Assembly (NCBI GenBank): GCA_947625185.1
Contig: CANQNJ010000001.1
Span: 72,771-129,580 of the forward strand
DNA from: an uncultured Clostridia bacterium
GTDB lineage: Bacteria; Bacillota; Clostridia; Christensenellales; CAG-314
Direction of reading: 5' to 3'
Length of the DNA: 56,810 nucleotides
Position numbers and translations under genes: made by a program. This document shows positions 26,792-36,444 of the stretch, piece after piece (the first letter of the stretch is position 1; the number at the start of each line of letters is the position of its first letter). The notes beneath the pieces were generated by a model that saw only the letters and a program-made list of their open reading frames with translations, ran no database searches and was not told the DNA's origin.

Positions 26792-28231
26792 ATGCGTAAT
26801 CTTACATTGCTTACTGATTTTTACGAATTGACGATGATGTACGGCTATTTTCGTCAGGGCAAAACGGACGAGATAGCCACCTTCGACTTGTTTTTCCGTC
26901 CTTTTGAAGAAAGCAATTTTTGCATAGCCGCGGGCTTGGAGCAAGCGGTGGAATATCTCGAAAATTTGCATTTCGACTGCGAGGATATCGATTATCTGCG
27001 TTCCACGGGGGCGTTCGGCGAGGATTTTCTGCAAACGTTGAGAGATTTCCGTTTTACGGGCAGCGTCCGCGCTATTCCGGAAGGAACGGTCGTGTTTCCG
27101 TACGAACCGCTTTTGATAGTTACGGCGCCTATCAGTCAGGCGCAATTGATAGAAGCGGCGCTTCTTAACATTATAAATCATCAGACGCTTATCGCCACCA
27201 AAGCGCGCAGAGTTTGTTATGCCGCGTCGCCTGCAAGCGTGTTGGAATTCGGACTTCGCCGCGCTCAGGGACCGGACGCCGCAATATACGGCGCGCGCGC
27301 GGCGGTCATAGGCGGTTGCAGTTCCACAAGCAACGTTCTTTGCGCGGAGATGTTCGGATTGCCGCCCAAGGGGACGCACGCGCACAGTTGGGTGATGTCC
27401 TTTCCGACGGAATACGACGCGTTCAAGGCGTACGCCGATACCTATCCCGACAACTGTTTGTTGCTTGTAGACACATATGACACGCTCGGCAGCGGCGTTC
27501 CCAATGCTATAAAAATATTCGATTATCTCAAAGCCAAGGGTTACAAACCCATCGGTATTCGTCTCGACAGCGGCGATCTGGCGTATCTCAGCAAACAGGC
27601 GCGCCGTATGATGGACGAGGCGGGGCACTCCGATTGCAAAATATTTGCCAGCTCGGATATAGACGAATATGTTCTCGAAAGCTTAAAACAGCAGCAAGCC
27701 GCGATAGATATCTACGGCGTCGGCACCAAGTTGATCACGAGCAACAACACCCCGAGTCTCGGCGGCGTTTACAAATTGTCCAATCTGAACGTTGACGGCA
27801 CCGATGTGCCCAAGATGAAGATCAGCGACAACCCTATCAAAGTAACCAATCCGGGGATCAAGACGGTGTATCGCCTTTTCGGAAGGGACACGCACAAGGC
27901 GATCGCCGACGTGATCGCTCTTCAAGGCGAGACGATCGACGATACCCAGCCGCTTGTCATCACGCACCCGTTGGAACGGTGGAAGACCAAGGAAGTTACC
28001 GATTTCTACGCGGTAGATCTGTACGTCGACGCAATGAAGGACGGAGTTCGTACGCTTGCTCACAAGGACGTCTATCAATTGCAGCGTGACTGCGCGGCGA
28101 GTCTCGACGGATTTTGGGAGGAATACAAGCGTCTCAGCAATCCTCACGATTACAAGGTGGATCTCTCCGACAGGCTGTACGAGCTGAAAGATAATCTTAT
28201 AAAAGAAGAACGTAAAACGGTGGCAAAATGA
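26792..28231 (+). CDS. pncB: Nicotinate phosphoribosyltransferase
   Basis: The 479-residue enzyme makes nicotinate mononucleotide for NAD salvage. It starts with the family N-terminus RNLTLLTDFYELTMMYGYF and has FDLFFRPFEESNFCIAAGLEQ, the active-site region FGLRRAQGPDAA, GTHAHSWVMSF with the catalytic histidine region, and IRLDSGDL. GGAG precedes the ATG and lgt ends 13 bp upstream. Its stop overlaps the next start by 4 bp. The length matches the Bacillota type. Confidence 0.95.
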   Translation: MRNLTLLTDFYELTMMYGYFRQGKTDEIATFDLFFRPFEESNFCIAAGLEQAVEYLENLHFDCEDIDYLRSTGAFGEDFLQTLRDFRFTGSVRAIPEGTVVFPYEPLLIVTAPISQAQLIEAALLNIINHQTLIATKARRVCYAASPASVLEFGLRRAQGPDAAIYGARAAVIGGCSSTSNVLCAEMFGLPPKGTHAHSWVMSFPTEYDAFKAYADTYPDNCLLLVDTYDTLGSGVPNAIKIFDYLKAKGYKPIGIRLDSGDLAYLSKQARRMMDEAGHSDCKIFASSDIDEYVLESLKQQQAAIDIYGVGTKLITSNNTPSLGGVYKLSNLNVDGTDVPKMKISDNPIKVTNPGIKTVYRLFGRDTHKAIADVIALQGETIDDTQPLVITHPLERWKTKEVTDFYAVDLYVDAMKDGVRTLAHKDVYQLQRDCAASLDGFWEEYKRLSNPHDYKVDLSDRLYELKDNLIKEERKTVAK

Positions 28232-29019
28232 ATTTCAAAAAGGTTTTTCGGGGATACGATCCCGACGAAGTGGATAAGTATATCGCGGATACCGCGCAGA
28301 AAGAACAGCAGATCCGCACCGCGCAGAAGGAGCGAATAGACGAGCTGTCCGACGAAAATTATACTCTTCGTCAGCAAGTAAAGCAGTATCAGACGGACGA
28401 ACAGGCTATTTCCAAGTCGTTGATCGCCTCTCAGCATCTGGCGCAGGAACTGAAATTCGACGCGGAGCGATATTCCGATTTGGTGCTTAGCCGCGCCAAG
28501 ATTTTCTATGCCACATGGCGAGCCTATGCCAAGACGCTCATAGCCTCCCTTTCGGAAGAGGAAGTCCGTCAATTCAATGTTTTGAAGAAAAAAATCGAGG
28601 ACGTGATCAATGCTTACGAGGGCAAAGACGTCGACAAGGAAATGGATGAGCGTACAGCGGCGCACGACAATTTCGTCGCGTCAACGACCGCAGAACAAAA
28701 CGCCGATCCAACGGCTGCTTCGCCGCAAACGCCGACAGCAGCGCCTGTTTCGCAGCCGTCGGAACAGCCCGCCGTCACGCCTGCACGATCCGCCCCTGTC
28801 GCGGAGCCGCAGGAGCCGCTTACGGAAGAAGAGAAATGGCGTCAGGCTCGCGCAGTGGTGGACGTGACCCCGAGCGAAACTACCATGAAGATATATGAAA
28901 ACCCGATCTCGAAGGTGGAGCAGGCTTCCGGACAAGTCATCGACCTTCGCGAACTTACCAAGACGGATATGTCTCTTGAAGACTTGTGCGCCGAATTGGG
29001 GCTTATAGTAAAGAAGTAA
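28228..29019 (+). CDS. DivIVA-domain coiled-coil protein
   Basis: This 263-residue protein begins with the DivIVA membrane-targeting element (MNFKKVFRGYDPDEVDKYI), followed by coiled coil to about residue 130 (QQIRTAQKERIDELSDENYTLRQQVKQY). A proline/alanine/glutamine-rich linker (about 150-200) and a conserved-looking C-terminus (IDLRELTKTDMSLEDLCAELGLIVKK) follow. DivIVA/GpsB-type proteins mark curved membranes or septa. The ATG overlaps the pncB stop. It is not a standard DivIVA in length or tail, so a specific role cannot be assigned. Confidence 0.85.
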   Translation: MNFKKVFRGYDPDEVDKYIADTAQKEQQIRTAQKERIDELSDENYTLRQQVKQYQTDEQAISKSLIASQHLAQELKFDAERYSDLVLSRAKIFYATWRAYAKTLIASLSEEEVRQFNVLKKKIEDVINAYEGKDVDKEMDERTAAHDNFVASTTAEQNADPTAASPQTPTAAPVSQPSEQPAVTPARSAPVAEPQEPLTEEEKWRQARAVVDVTPSETTMKIYENPISKVEQASGQVIDLRELTKTDMSLEDLCAELGLIVKK

Positions 29020-29029
29020 TCTACGGGCA

Positions 29030-29051
29030 AACGCCGCAGCATAAGCGGCGT
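29030..29051 (+). other. Intergenic hairpin
   Basis: ACGCCGC-agcataa-GCGGCGT separates the DivIVA-like gene from the permease gene. No T-run follows, so it is more likely a processing or stability element than a terminator. Confidence 0.4.
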
Positions 29052-29078
29052 CCCGACAAAGTCAAAGAGTAAATTATA

Positions 29079-29942
29079 ATGTGGTCAACGGTTCTTGATG
29101 CCTTGATAGACAGCGCGATTGCCGCGCCCTTTTTACTTGTAATATATCTGCTTATCGAATTTCTCGAAAGCAACGCCAAGGCAAAAGCGCGCACGGTCAA
29201 GCTCCTCAACGGAAAGGTCGCTCCTTTGGTGGCGAGCGGTGTGGGGCTTATTCCGCAATGCGGATTTTCCGTAATGGCTGCCGATCTGTACTGTCAACGA
29301 TATCTCAAATTAGGTACGCTCGTGGCGTTTTTCGTGGCGACAAGCGACGAGGCGCTGCCGATATTGCTTACCAACGTCAAGACTTTGCCCGCGGTGTGGA
29401 TAGTGTTGCTTGTCAAGGCGGTATACGCAATAGCGCTCGGATATCTGATCAATCTTTTCGACAAGCGTCCCCTTGCCGTCGATTACGAACTTGCAGATGA
29501 ACACGGATGCTGTCACCACGAGATAGGCGACGAACACAAGCGCAGTTTCTTCGGATTTGTCAAGCATCCTCTTTTGCATACGCTTAAAATATTTGTTTAT
29601 ATATTTGCAGTCAATACCATTTTCGGATTGCTGTTGTATTATTTCGAGCAGCCGATAATGGATTTCACCGCGAAATTGGGCATAGCGCAAAGCCTGTTTA
29701 CCGCGCTTATCGGACTCGTGCCCAACTGCGCAAGCAGCGTTATTCTTACGGGGATGTATTCCGAGGGACTCATCGCTTTGCCCGCGCTTTTGAGCGGACT
29801 TGTCAGCAACAGCGGTATTGCCTTGGCGATACTTTTCCGCCGTAAAAATCAGCTTAAACGCAACCTCTTGATACTTGCTTTGATGTACTCCGTCGGCGCC
29901 TTGTGCGGTATCGTCGGCGCACTTATTTCGCTTGCATTTTGA
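29079..29942 (+). CDS. ArsP_2-family heavy-metal exporter-like permease
   Basis: The 287-residue membrane protein has two similar halves. Each carries a G-L-(I/V)-P-x-C motif: VGLIPQCGFSVMAADLY in the first and IGLVPNCASSVILTGMY in the second, typical of the family called putative 10TM heavy-metal exporter or putative manganese transporter. The central loop has a histidine/cysteine cluster (DEHGCCHHEIGDEHK) that could bind metal. The start has only a weak Shine-Dalgarno site. It is the last gene of the lgt operon. Whether it moves arsenic, manganese or another ion cannot be told. Confidence 0.8.
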   Translation: MWSTVLDALIDSAIAAPFLLVIYLLIEFLESNAKAKARTVKLLNGKVAPLVASGVGLIPQCGFSVMAADLYCQRYLKLGTLVAFFVATSDEALPILLTNVKTLPAVWIVLLVKAVYAIALGYLINLFDKRPLAVDYELADEHGCCHHEIGDEHKRSFFGFVKHPLLHTLKIFVYIFAVNTIFGLLLYYFEQPIMDFTAKLGIAQSLFTALIGLVPNCASSVILTGMYSEGLIALPALLSGLVSNSGIALAILFRRKNQLKRNLLILALMYSVGALCGIVGALISLAF

Positions 29943-30017
29943 TCTCTGATATTGTTCGACATTCGCGAAAGCGGTGTAATTTTCGCACAAGATTGTCCGA
30001 ATTTACCTGAAATATCA

Positions 30018-30038
30018 ACTACTATGTCACTAATAGTA
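30018..30038 (-). promoter_or_regulatory. Intergenic quasi-palindrome, copy 4 (reverse orientation)
   Basis: Read on the reverse strand, TACTATTAGTGACATAGTAG matches the consensus. It lies 76 bp after the ArsP_2-like gene in the gap 29943-30886. Confidence 0.6.
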
Positions 30039-30205
30039 TGCTTTTTGAAACGTTTTATGGCGTGAAAAGCTTAATTTATAAACGATTTTCACCGATAAAT
30101 GACTTAGAAAATAGTAATTCGCCTTCCGTATTGTCACGTAAAACCTTTTTTCTTGCCGACGAGAAACAAATTTTTCATTAGTATATAAATTTTTTCCTGC
30201 GCAAG

Positions 30206-30252
30206 CGGGCGTGTACCGAACTTTGCGTCCGTATGGGGGATGTCGGGGGTTC
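30206..30252 (+). repeat. 47-bp direct repeat (dispersed-repeat fragment), copy 1
   Basis: Starts CGGGCGTGTACCGAAC and includes GGGGGATGTCGGGG. It is identical to 30596-30642 and related to 13572-13614. Confidence 0.85.
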
Positions 30253-30402
30253 GCCTCTAAGTCTGAACAATAGTAATCGAGCATATTGTAAAGGGTACCC
30301 GCACAAGTTGAGGAACGAAACTTGTGTGGGAGAGGAACAACCGAGCGACGTTGGCACCGCTTGTACTTGCACAAGTGGTAACGTCAAGCGAGAGTTGTGA
30401 CG

Positions 30403-30560
30403 AAGCCCGACTGCGGCGGCGCGTCAGCGCACCGGATAATGTCAAATATCGTATAAAAAGAAATCGACTTCCGTCGGGGAAGCCGATTATCTTTATGTTT
30501 ATCAGTTGTTCCGTCGATTGCGCAAGCGTTACGCAGTAGCAAGCAATCGACCGCCGCACG
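30403..30560 (+). repeat. 158-bp direct repeat, copy 1
   Basis: Identical over 158 bp to 30693-30850. It contains two hairpins: ATCGACTTCC/GGAAGCCGAT and TCGATTGC/GCAATCGA. Confidence 0.95.
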
Positions 30561-30595
30561 AGTGGTCGGCATTAAAATAAACTTTTCGCAAAGTA

Positions 30596-30642
30596 CGGGC
30601 GTGTACCGAACTTTGCGTCCGTATGGGGGATGTCGGGGGTTC
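30596..30642 (+). repeat. 47-bp direct repeat (dispersed-repeat fragment), copy 2
   Basis: Identical to 30206-30252 and continues with CTCCCCGACGAAAG, so here the GTCGGGG/CCCCGAC hairpin is complete, whereas other copies have GGCGGGG/CCCCGCC. Confidence 0.85.
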
Positions 30643-30692
30643 TCCCCGACGAAAGTTTTAATAGTGCGCGCGTGCGTTCACGCGCAACTCCC

Positions 30693-30850
30693 AAGCCCGA
30701 CTGCGGCGGCGCGTCAGCGCACCGGATAATGTCAAATATCGTATAAAAAGAAATCGACTTCCGTCGGGGAAGCCGATTATCTTTATGTTTATCAGTTGTT
30801 CCGTCGATTGCGCAAGCGTTACGCAGTAGCAAGCAATCGACCGCCGCACG
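30693..30850 (+). repeat. 158-bp direct repeat, copy 2
   Basis: Second perfect copy, 290 bp after the first and ending 37 bp from the groEL stop. It supplies the groEL terminator on the reverse strand. Confidence 0.95.
30741..30777 (-). terminator. groES-groEL terminator
   Basis: On the reverse strand ATCGGCTTCC pairs with GGAAGTCGAT and is followed by a T-rich run. It is part of the 158-bp repeat, so a spare copy lies at 30451-30487. Confidence 0.7.
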
Positions 30851-30886
30851 TGTGGTCGGTACCGATGCACGTGTGGTCGGGCCCAA

Positions 30887-32512
<1,626 letters not shown>

Positions 32513-32800
32513 TTAGTCCTCCACAATTGCCAAAATATCGCTTTGTTTGATAACGGTGACTTCTTCGCCGTCCAATTTGAACGTGCTGCCCGCATACTTG
32601 CTGTACAGCACTCTGTCGCCGACGTGAACTATCATCTTGACGTCTTTGCCGTCAATGACGCCGCCCTCTCCGACAGCGACGACGATAGCCACTTCCTGCT
32701 TTTCCTGCGCTGCCGTGGGAAGGAATATTCCTCCGACGGTTTGCTCTTTTTCTTCGGTTTTTTTGACTACAACCTTGTCAAAAAGCGGTTTTAGTTTCAT
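32513..32800 (-). CDS. groS: Co-chaperonin GroES (Hsp10)
   Basis: The 95-residue lid protein has KLKPLFDKVVVKKTEEKEQTVGGIFLP, with the mobile loop (EKEQTVGGIFLPTAAQEK), and VGDRVLYSKYAGSTFKLDGEEV. The family often has G-I-(V/I)-L-P; here it is GIFLP. GGGAGG precedes the ATG. A consensus promoter and a CIRCE-like operator lie directly upstream, so HrcA repression and heat induction are expected. Confidence 0.98.
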   Translation of the reverse strand: MKLKPLFDKVVVKKTEEKEQTVGGIFLPTAAQEKQEVAIVVAVGEGGVIDGKDVKMIVHVGDRVLYSKYAGSTFKLDGEEVTVIKQSDILAIVED

Positions 32801-32835
32801 TTATTTGCCTCCCAAAAACTATTGATAACGTATTT

Positions 32836-32862
32836 TTAGCAGTCGTTCGTTCCGACTGCTAA
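32836..32862 (-). promoter_or_regulatory. CIRCE-like HrcA operator
   Basis: TTAGCAGTC-N9-GACTGCTAA matches CIRCE (TTAGCACTC-N9-GAGTGCTAA) except for one position in each arm, changed symmetrically. It lies 4 bp after the -10 box, as is usual for HrcA repression. Confidence 0.9.
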
Positions 32863-32866
32863 CTAT

Positions 32867-32894
32867 ATTATACTACAACTTTTTTGTTTGTCAA
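32867..32894 (-). promoter_or_regulatory. groES-groEL promoter
   Basis: On the reverse strand TTGACA and TATAAT are separated by 16 bp, both perfect hexamers. Confidence 0.88.
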
Positions 32895-33050
32895 CACAAT
32901 TACTTGCCAATTTGATAATTTTTTTGACGAAATTGTATTGCGCGTGTTTTTGCGCCTCGCATATAGGACAATTGCGGATAATATTGTGTTGTCATTGCGT
33001 TAAAAATTATGTCTATTTGTCTCCGATCGAGAAAATTTTCTTATAAAGTA

Positions 33051-33079
33051 TTGTTATTTTTGAAATCAGATGATATACT
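33051..33079 (+). promoter_or_regulatory. Sigma-A type promoter for the 33113 gene
   Basis: TTGTTA and TATACT are separated by 17 bp. AAAGGAG and the ATG follow within 35 bp. Confidence 0.65.
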
Positions 33080-33112
33080 ATTTTTGTAATACCTACAAAA
33101 GGAGATACAATT

Positions 33113-33676
33113 ATGGAATTTTTAGAAAAAGCTTTGTTCCCATTGTGGGGCGGACATAATTTCCGCGTTTGGCATTTATTGGTTGTTCTGGCAATAGCGA
33201 TAGCCGTTGTACTTATTGTGGTCATTGCCGTGCTTAGCCGCAGAAAATCCAATAAGCCCGATAAATCCTCCGATTCCGCAGGCGATGGCAAAGCCGTTGC
33301 CGAGGATTCGCAGATAAGCGACGAGCAGAACGCCGAGCAATCTTCCGATCAACCCGTTAAAGAAACGGCGGACGACGACGTAGTCGTTACCGAGGAAGTG
33401 GATGACGAACCGGACGCCGACGAGGAACCCGCTACGGAAGAGGAAGCCGCTCAGGAAGAGAAAGAAGCGGCAGATCGCAAACGTCCCAAGAACTATCACA
33501 TTTCGTTGCGCGCCGACGGCAAGTGGCAAGTCAAGCTCAGCAAGGGCGCCAAGCCGCTCAAACTCTTCGACACACAGGCGCAGGCGATCGCCTTTGCCAA
33601 GGAGAAGGCTCGCAATCAAGAGGGCACGATCACTATTCACAAGGTAAACGGTCAAATCCGCAAACAGAAGTATTGA
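33113..33676 (+). CDS. Membrane-anchored protein with C-terminal DUF2188 domain
   Basis: The 187-residue protein has one transmembrane segment (about 21-43: VWHLLVVLAIAIAVVLIVVIAVL). A long acidic, glutamate/aspartate-rich linker (50-125) leads to a DUF2188-type domain at the end (YHISLRADGKWQVKLSKGAKPLKLFDTQAQAIAFAKEKA...EGTITIHKVNGQIRKQKY). The domain is small and of unknown function; the G-x-W-x-V...A.K.F.T..EAI..A pattern is its hallmark. It has its own promoter and a strong Shine-Dalgarno site. The linker implies that the basic domain reaches away from the membrane into the cytoplasm. Confidence 0.85.
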   Translation: MEFLEKALFPLWGGHNFRVWHLLVVLAIAIAVVLIVVIAVLSRRKSNKPDKSSDSAGDGKAVAEDSQISDEQNAEQSSDQPVKETADDDVVVTEEVDDEPDADEEPATEEEAAQEEKEAADRKRPKNYHISLRADGKWQVKLSKGAKPLKLFDTQAQAIAFAKEKARNQEGTITIHKVNGQIRKQKY

Positions 33677-33691
33677 GCTTGATCGTATTTG

Positions 33692-33803
33692 TTGCGCTCT
33701 TTTAAGTAGCGCAAAGCTGCTATGATCGCTTGCAAGCAAGCGGACTATCCGCAAGCGATATCGATTGCCATTCGTAGCTCCTTATCCGTTGTGTTTAAGG
33801 AGC
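33692..33803 (+). other. Three hairpins between the DUF2188 gene and the deaminase gene
   Basis: TTGCGCT/AGCGCAA (33692-33714), ATCGCTTGC/GCAAGCGAT (33725-33759) and GCTCCTTA/TAAGGAGC (33777-33803) follow one another. None has a clear T-run. They may form a leader or a processed junction. Confidence 0.4.
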
Positions 33804-33825
33804 GAAAAGGCTCGGGGAAAATCAT

Positions 33826-34278
33826 ATGAACAAATGGGACAGAAGATTTATGGAGCTTACCGAACAGGTGGCTACCTGGTCAAGTTGCTACAAAGAGGAC
33901 CGTCAGGTAGGCGCAGTCATAGTGCGCGACAAGCGCGTTTTATGCACAGGATATAACGGCGCGCCCGAGGGCATCATGAGTTGCAAGGAGAAGGGCGAGT
34001 GTCTGCGCATCAAGCTCGGCATAGCCAGCGGGCACAATCTGGAAAAATGCTATTCCGTACACGCCGAGCAAAACGCCATTGTCAATGCTGCGCGTATGGG
34101 GACGTGCCTTGACGGCGCCACGCTGTACTGCACGCATCAACCCTGCGTTATCTGCGCCAAGCTGATAGTCAACGCGGGCATCAAGCGCGTGGTGTACAAG
34201 GACGGATATCCCGACGAGTTCGCAATGGAACTGTTGAACGAGGCTGGGATACAAGTAGACCGTTATTCGGACCTGTAA
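33826..34278 (+). CDS. Deoxycytidylate (dCMP) deaminase, ComEB-type
   Basis: The 150-residue zinc enzyme deaminates dCMP to dUMP for thymidylate synthesis. The zinc-binding and catalytic motif is VHAEQNAIVNAA, and the second zinc motif is QPCVICAKL. WDRRFMELTEQVATWSSCYKEDRQVGAVIV and GYNGAPEG are typical of the family. The last 30 codons and 110 bp downstream are duplicated at 36835-37040, marking the edge of an inserted element. The gene as it stands is intact. Confidence 0.93.
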   Translation: MNKWDRRFMELTEQVATWSSCYKEDRQVGAVIVRDKRVLCTGYNGAPEGIMSCKEKGECLRIKLGIASGHNLEKCYSVHAEQNAIVNAARMGTCLDGATLYCTHQPCVICAKLIVNAGIKRVVYKDGYPDEFAMELLNEAGIQVDRYSDL

Positions 34279-34390
34279 CAGCAGCAAACTTCACCGTATC
34301 GACAAAACCGCCGTTCGCACAGAGCGGCGGAAGTGTTTATTTGTGTTATTTATTAACGTCGGCTTCGTAATCGTTGCCGACGTTTTTTTT
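34184..34390 (+). repeat. 207-bp direct repeat, left copy (deaminase 3' end plus terminator)
   Basis: It starts AGCGCG in the deaminase gene and runs through the stop codon and terminator. The right copy is 36835-37040, offset 2651 bp, with about seven differences, three of them synonymous in the coding part. Confidence 0.95.
34355..34390 (+). terminator. Terminator of dCMP deaminase gene
   Basis: AACGTCGGC pairs with GCCGACGTT and is followed by eight T. Confidence 0.9.
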
Positions 34391-34410
34391 GTGCAAGTGC
34401 GGTTATTTTT

Positions 34411-34704
34411 ATGAGTGCCAAAAACGGCGACACATTCAAAAGGCTTTATAACGGCGAGGACATTAGAAATAATCACAGCAACAGCGACATGAGTCTTATG
34501 AATCAGCTTGCGTTTTGGTGCAGACACGACAAAGATCAGATGCTCCGCATCTTTGCGACGAGCGGACTCTATCGGCCCGATAAACCGCAAAGTTACTATG
34601 AGTACACCGCGATGAAAGCCGTGAAATCGTCCCCGGCATATAATCCGCCCAAAGCAAGCAATTCCGTGCCCAAATCATCGGGTGGCGGTAACGGTAAAGT
34701 GTAA
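34411..34704 (+). pseudogene. Fragment of a plasmid/phage primase-type protein (NrS-1-polymerase HBD-like)
   Basis: This 97-residue reading frame has GDTFKRLYNGEDIRNNHSNSDMSLMNQLAFWCRHDKDQMLRIFATSGLYRP. It matches the pattern of the small helical domain in NrS-1-like and other phage/plasmid primase-polymerases (LFxG....SxADLxLxxxLAFWxxxDxxQxxRLFRxSGLxR). It ends in a low-complexity tail. There is no Shine-Dalgarno site before the ATG, and the frame begins directly after the 207-bp repeat, so it is most likely the severed C-terminal part of a larger gene. It marks the left end of the inserted element. Confidence 0.65.
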
Positions 34705-34755
34705 GACAAGGAAAGCGGCTACCGAATAGTCGGTAGCCGCGAAACTTGAAACTCA

Positions 34756-36186
34756 TCAATCGGAAACGGTTGCGATGTCGTGCGCTGTGACTAATTGTAT
34801 GTTTTCACTTTGAGCAAATTGTTGGACTGCTTCGGTGAAACCGCTCAAAGAAAACAGGAAATATAAAACTGTACCGTGAGGTTTCAACTTATCCATAAAA
34901 GTTTTGACCTGTCCCAGATCGAAAGGTGAGTTTGTGAATTTACACTCTCCGAGTATGAAATTCTTTTGTGGACGGTCACACGCCATGAGGTCTATCTCAA
35001 CGGGGACGGTTTCGGTCTTGTTGTTTGTCGTGGCGGTTTTCTTGCCCCAATATCTGCCTGCGTCTGTGATGCGGAATGGGAGAAGTTTTTGACGACTCAA
35101 CAATAGCAGATAGTCTTTGCAGACAACCTCGAAAGAGCGCGAAGCGAAATTGTGAAGTTCATCCGCTATCTCGGTATCCCATACGAGTTCCGCGGCATTA
35201 GCTTCGAGGTCTGTCAGGTTGCGGTAAGCAAAAGCATACCAAAAACGGAAAAAATTATCCGTGAGGATATAACTGCCCTTTTGTGCGCTCACCTTCTCGT
35301 TTTTGGTGGCGAGGACAGGAAATTCCTTGTCAACCACGGACAGTTCCAAGAGATTTTTGAGATAAACGCTCAATTTGCTCTTGTCGATCTTCGTCCTCTG
35401 CAAAATGTCGTTGAACGAATTGCAACCTGTGGCGATAGCCTCTATCACTGTATTGTATATAGACGGCTCGCGTAACTCCTGTTTCATCAGGAACTCGACT
35501 TCGTTATAAAGCGTACAGCCTCTGCGAAGTATCTGTTGCAACACGTTCTGCTTGACGGACTTGTCGGGGTCGAATTGCGTGAGATAGTAGGGGATCCCGC
35601 CGAGAATGGAGTATGCAATCAATTTGTCCTCGTCGGAATAGTTCGGGAAGAATTTAATGGCGTCGGTGTAGGGCAGAGGTAACACTTTGTATGTCGCCGT
35701 TGTACGCCCGTAAAGAGGATTCTTTTCGGAAAGAATATCCTTCTCAATGAAACTCATCGCGCTTCCGCTCAGAATTATCATCACGTTTTCGTGCCTCAGT
35801 TTCTCGTCCCAAAGTATTTGCAGTATGGACGGGACGCTCGGATTGGACTTGCAGATGTGCGGAAATTCGTCGATGACAAGTATCTTCTTTTGATCGGTGG
35901 GTAATTGCAATACCGAGAGGAATGCTTTTTCCCAATCTTCGAACCGCCCAACAAGGTCAAGTGAAGGAATGTGATATGAGTGTATTTTGTCAGTGAAGGA
36001 TTGCAGTTGCTGAATGTCGGTGTATTCGCGACAGGCATAGTAAAAGTGTGGCTTGTCTTTGCAAAACACGTTGATAAGTTCGGTTTTTCCAACGCGACGA
36101 CGACCGTACAGCACGACAAGCTCTGCCTTGTTGCTGTGATAGCATTCTTCCAAAAACTGCAATTCGTTTTTACGACCGATGAACAT
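34756..36186 (-). CDS. AAA ATPase with DUF234-type C-terminal domain
   Basis: The 476-residue protein belongs to the archaeal-ATPase-type AAA family: Walker A VLYGRRRVGKTELI, Walker B KKILVIDEFPHI, sensor LSGSAMSFIEKDILSEKNPLYGR. It continues with a winged-helix-like part (about 255-300) and a C-terminal DUF234-type nuclease-like region (EIDLMACDRPQKNFILGECKF, with an E-x-D...E-x-K arrangement as in PD-(D/E)XK folds). These proteins occur in scattered, often mobile, loci and their role is not established. The ATG at 36186 follows GAGGTG and fits the family start (MFIGRKNELQFLEE). It is the only complete gene of the inserted element. Confidence 0.88.
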   Translation of the reverse strand: MFIGRKNELQFLEECYHSNKAELVVLYGRRRVGKTELINVFCKDKPHFYYACREYTDIQQLQSFTDKIHSYHIPSLDLVGRFEDWEKAFLSVLQLPTDQKKILVIDEFPHICKSNPSVPSILQILWDEKLRHENVMIILSGSAMSFIEKDILSEKNPLYGRTTATYKVLPLPYTDAIKFFPNYSDEDKLIAYSILGGIPYYLTQFDPDKSVKQNVLQQILRRGCTLYNEVEFLMKQELREPSIYNTVIEAIATGCNSFNDILQRTKIDKSKLSVYLKNLLELSVVDKEFPVLATKNEKVSAQKGSYILTDNFFRFWYAFAYRNLTDLEANAAELVWDTEIADELHNFASRSFEVVCKDYLLLLSRQKLLPFRITDAGRYWGKKTATTNNKTETVPVEIDLMACDRPQKNFILGECKFTNSPFDLGQVKTFMDKLKPHGTVLYFLFSLSGFTEAVQQFAQSENIQLVTAHDIATVSD

Positions 36187-36312
36187 TGCGCACCTCGAAA
36201 AAATGATTGTCAAATCGAAATTTGTCAAATCACGATTTGACTATATACATTATAGACGAAACAGAATTGTAAGTCAATCTATTTCGTAAAAAAATCAGAT
36301 GTTGGAGGAAAA

Positions 36313-36444
36313 ATGAAACAGAAAAAAGAAATGCCCGAAGTAGTGATTCCTGCGGGATATAACCTTGACGAAGTAATGGACTTCGATGATGACGACTTTG
36401 GGGGAAGAACCAATTTTGACGGAGGAGGTGAGGTTGCGTTTTGA
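36313..36444 (+). CDS. Small acidic protein, 43 residues, coupled to ArdC-like fragment
   Basis: The ORF starts with ATG after GGAGG (gttggaggaaaa) and encodes MKQKKEMPEVVIPAGYNLDE followed by VMDFDDDDFGGRTNFDGGGEVAF. Its TGA overlaps the TTG start of the next ORF, a layout of translational coupling. It has a run of four aspartates and a glycine-rich end, and no recognised family. The good ribosome-binding site and tight coupling argue for a real gene. The function is unknown; it belongs to the mobile-element part. Confidence 0.6.
   Translation: MKQKKEMPEVVIPAGYNLDEVMDFDDDDFGGRTNFDGGGEVAF

Noticed and set aside
33077-33097. Seventh copy of the quasi-palindrome near 33077
   Set aside because: It shares TACTATTTTT but lacks the GACATAGTA half; it is better explained as the -10 region of the 33113 promoter.
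34291-34590. Reverse-strand frame over the primase fragment
   Set aside because: It reads through the deaminase terminator and has no ribosome site; the forward frame matches a known domain pattern.
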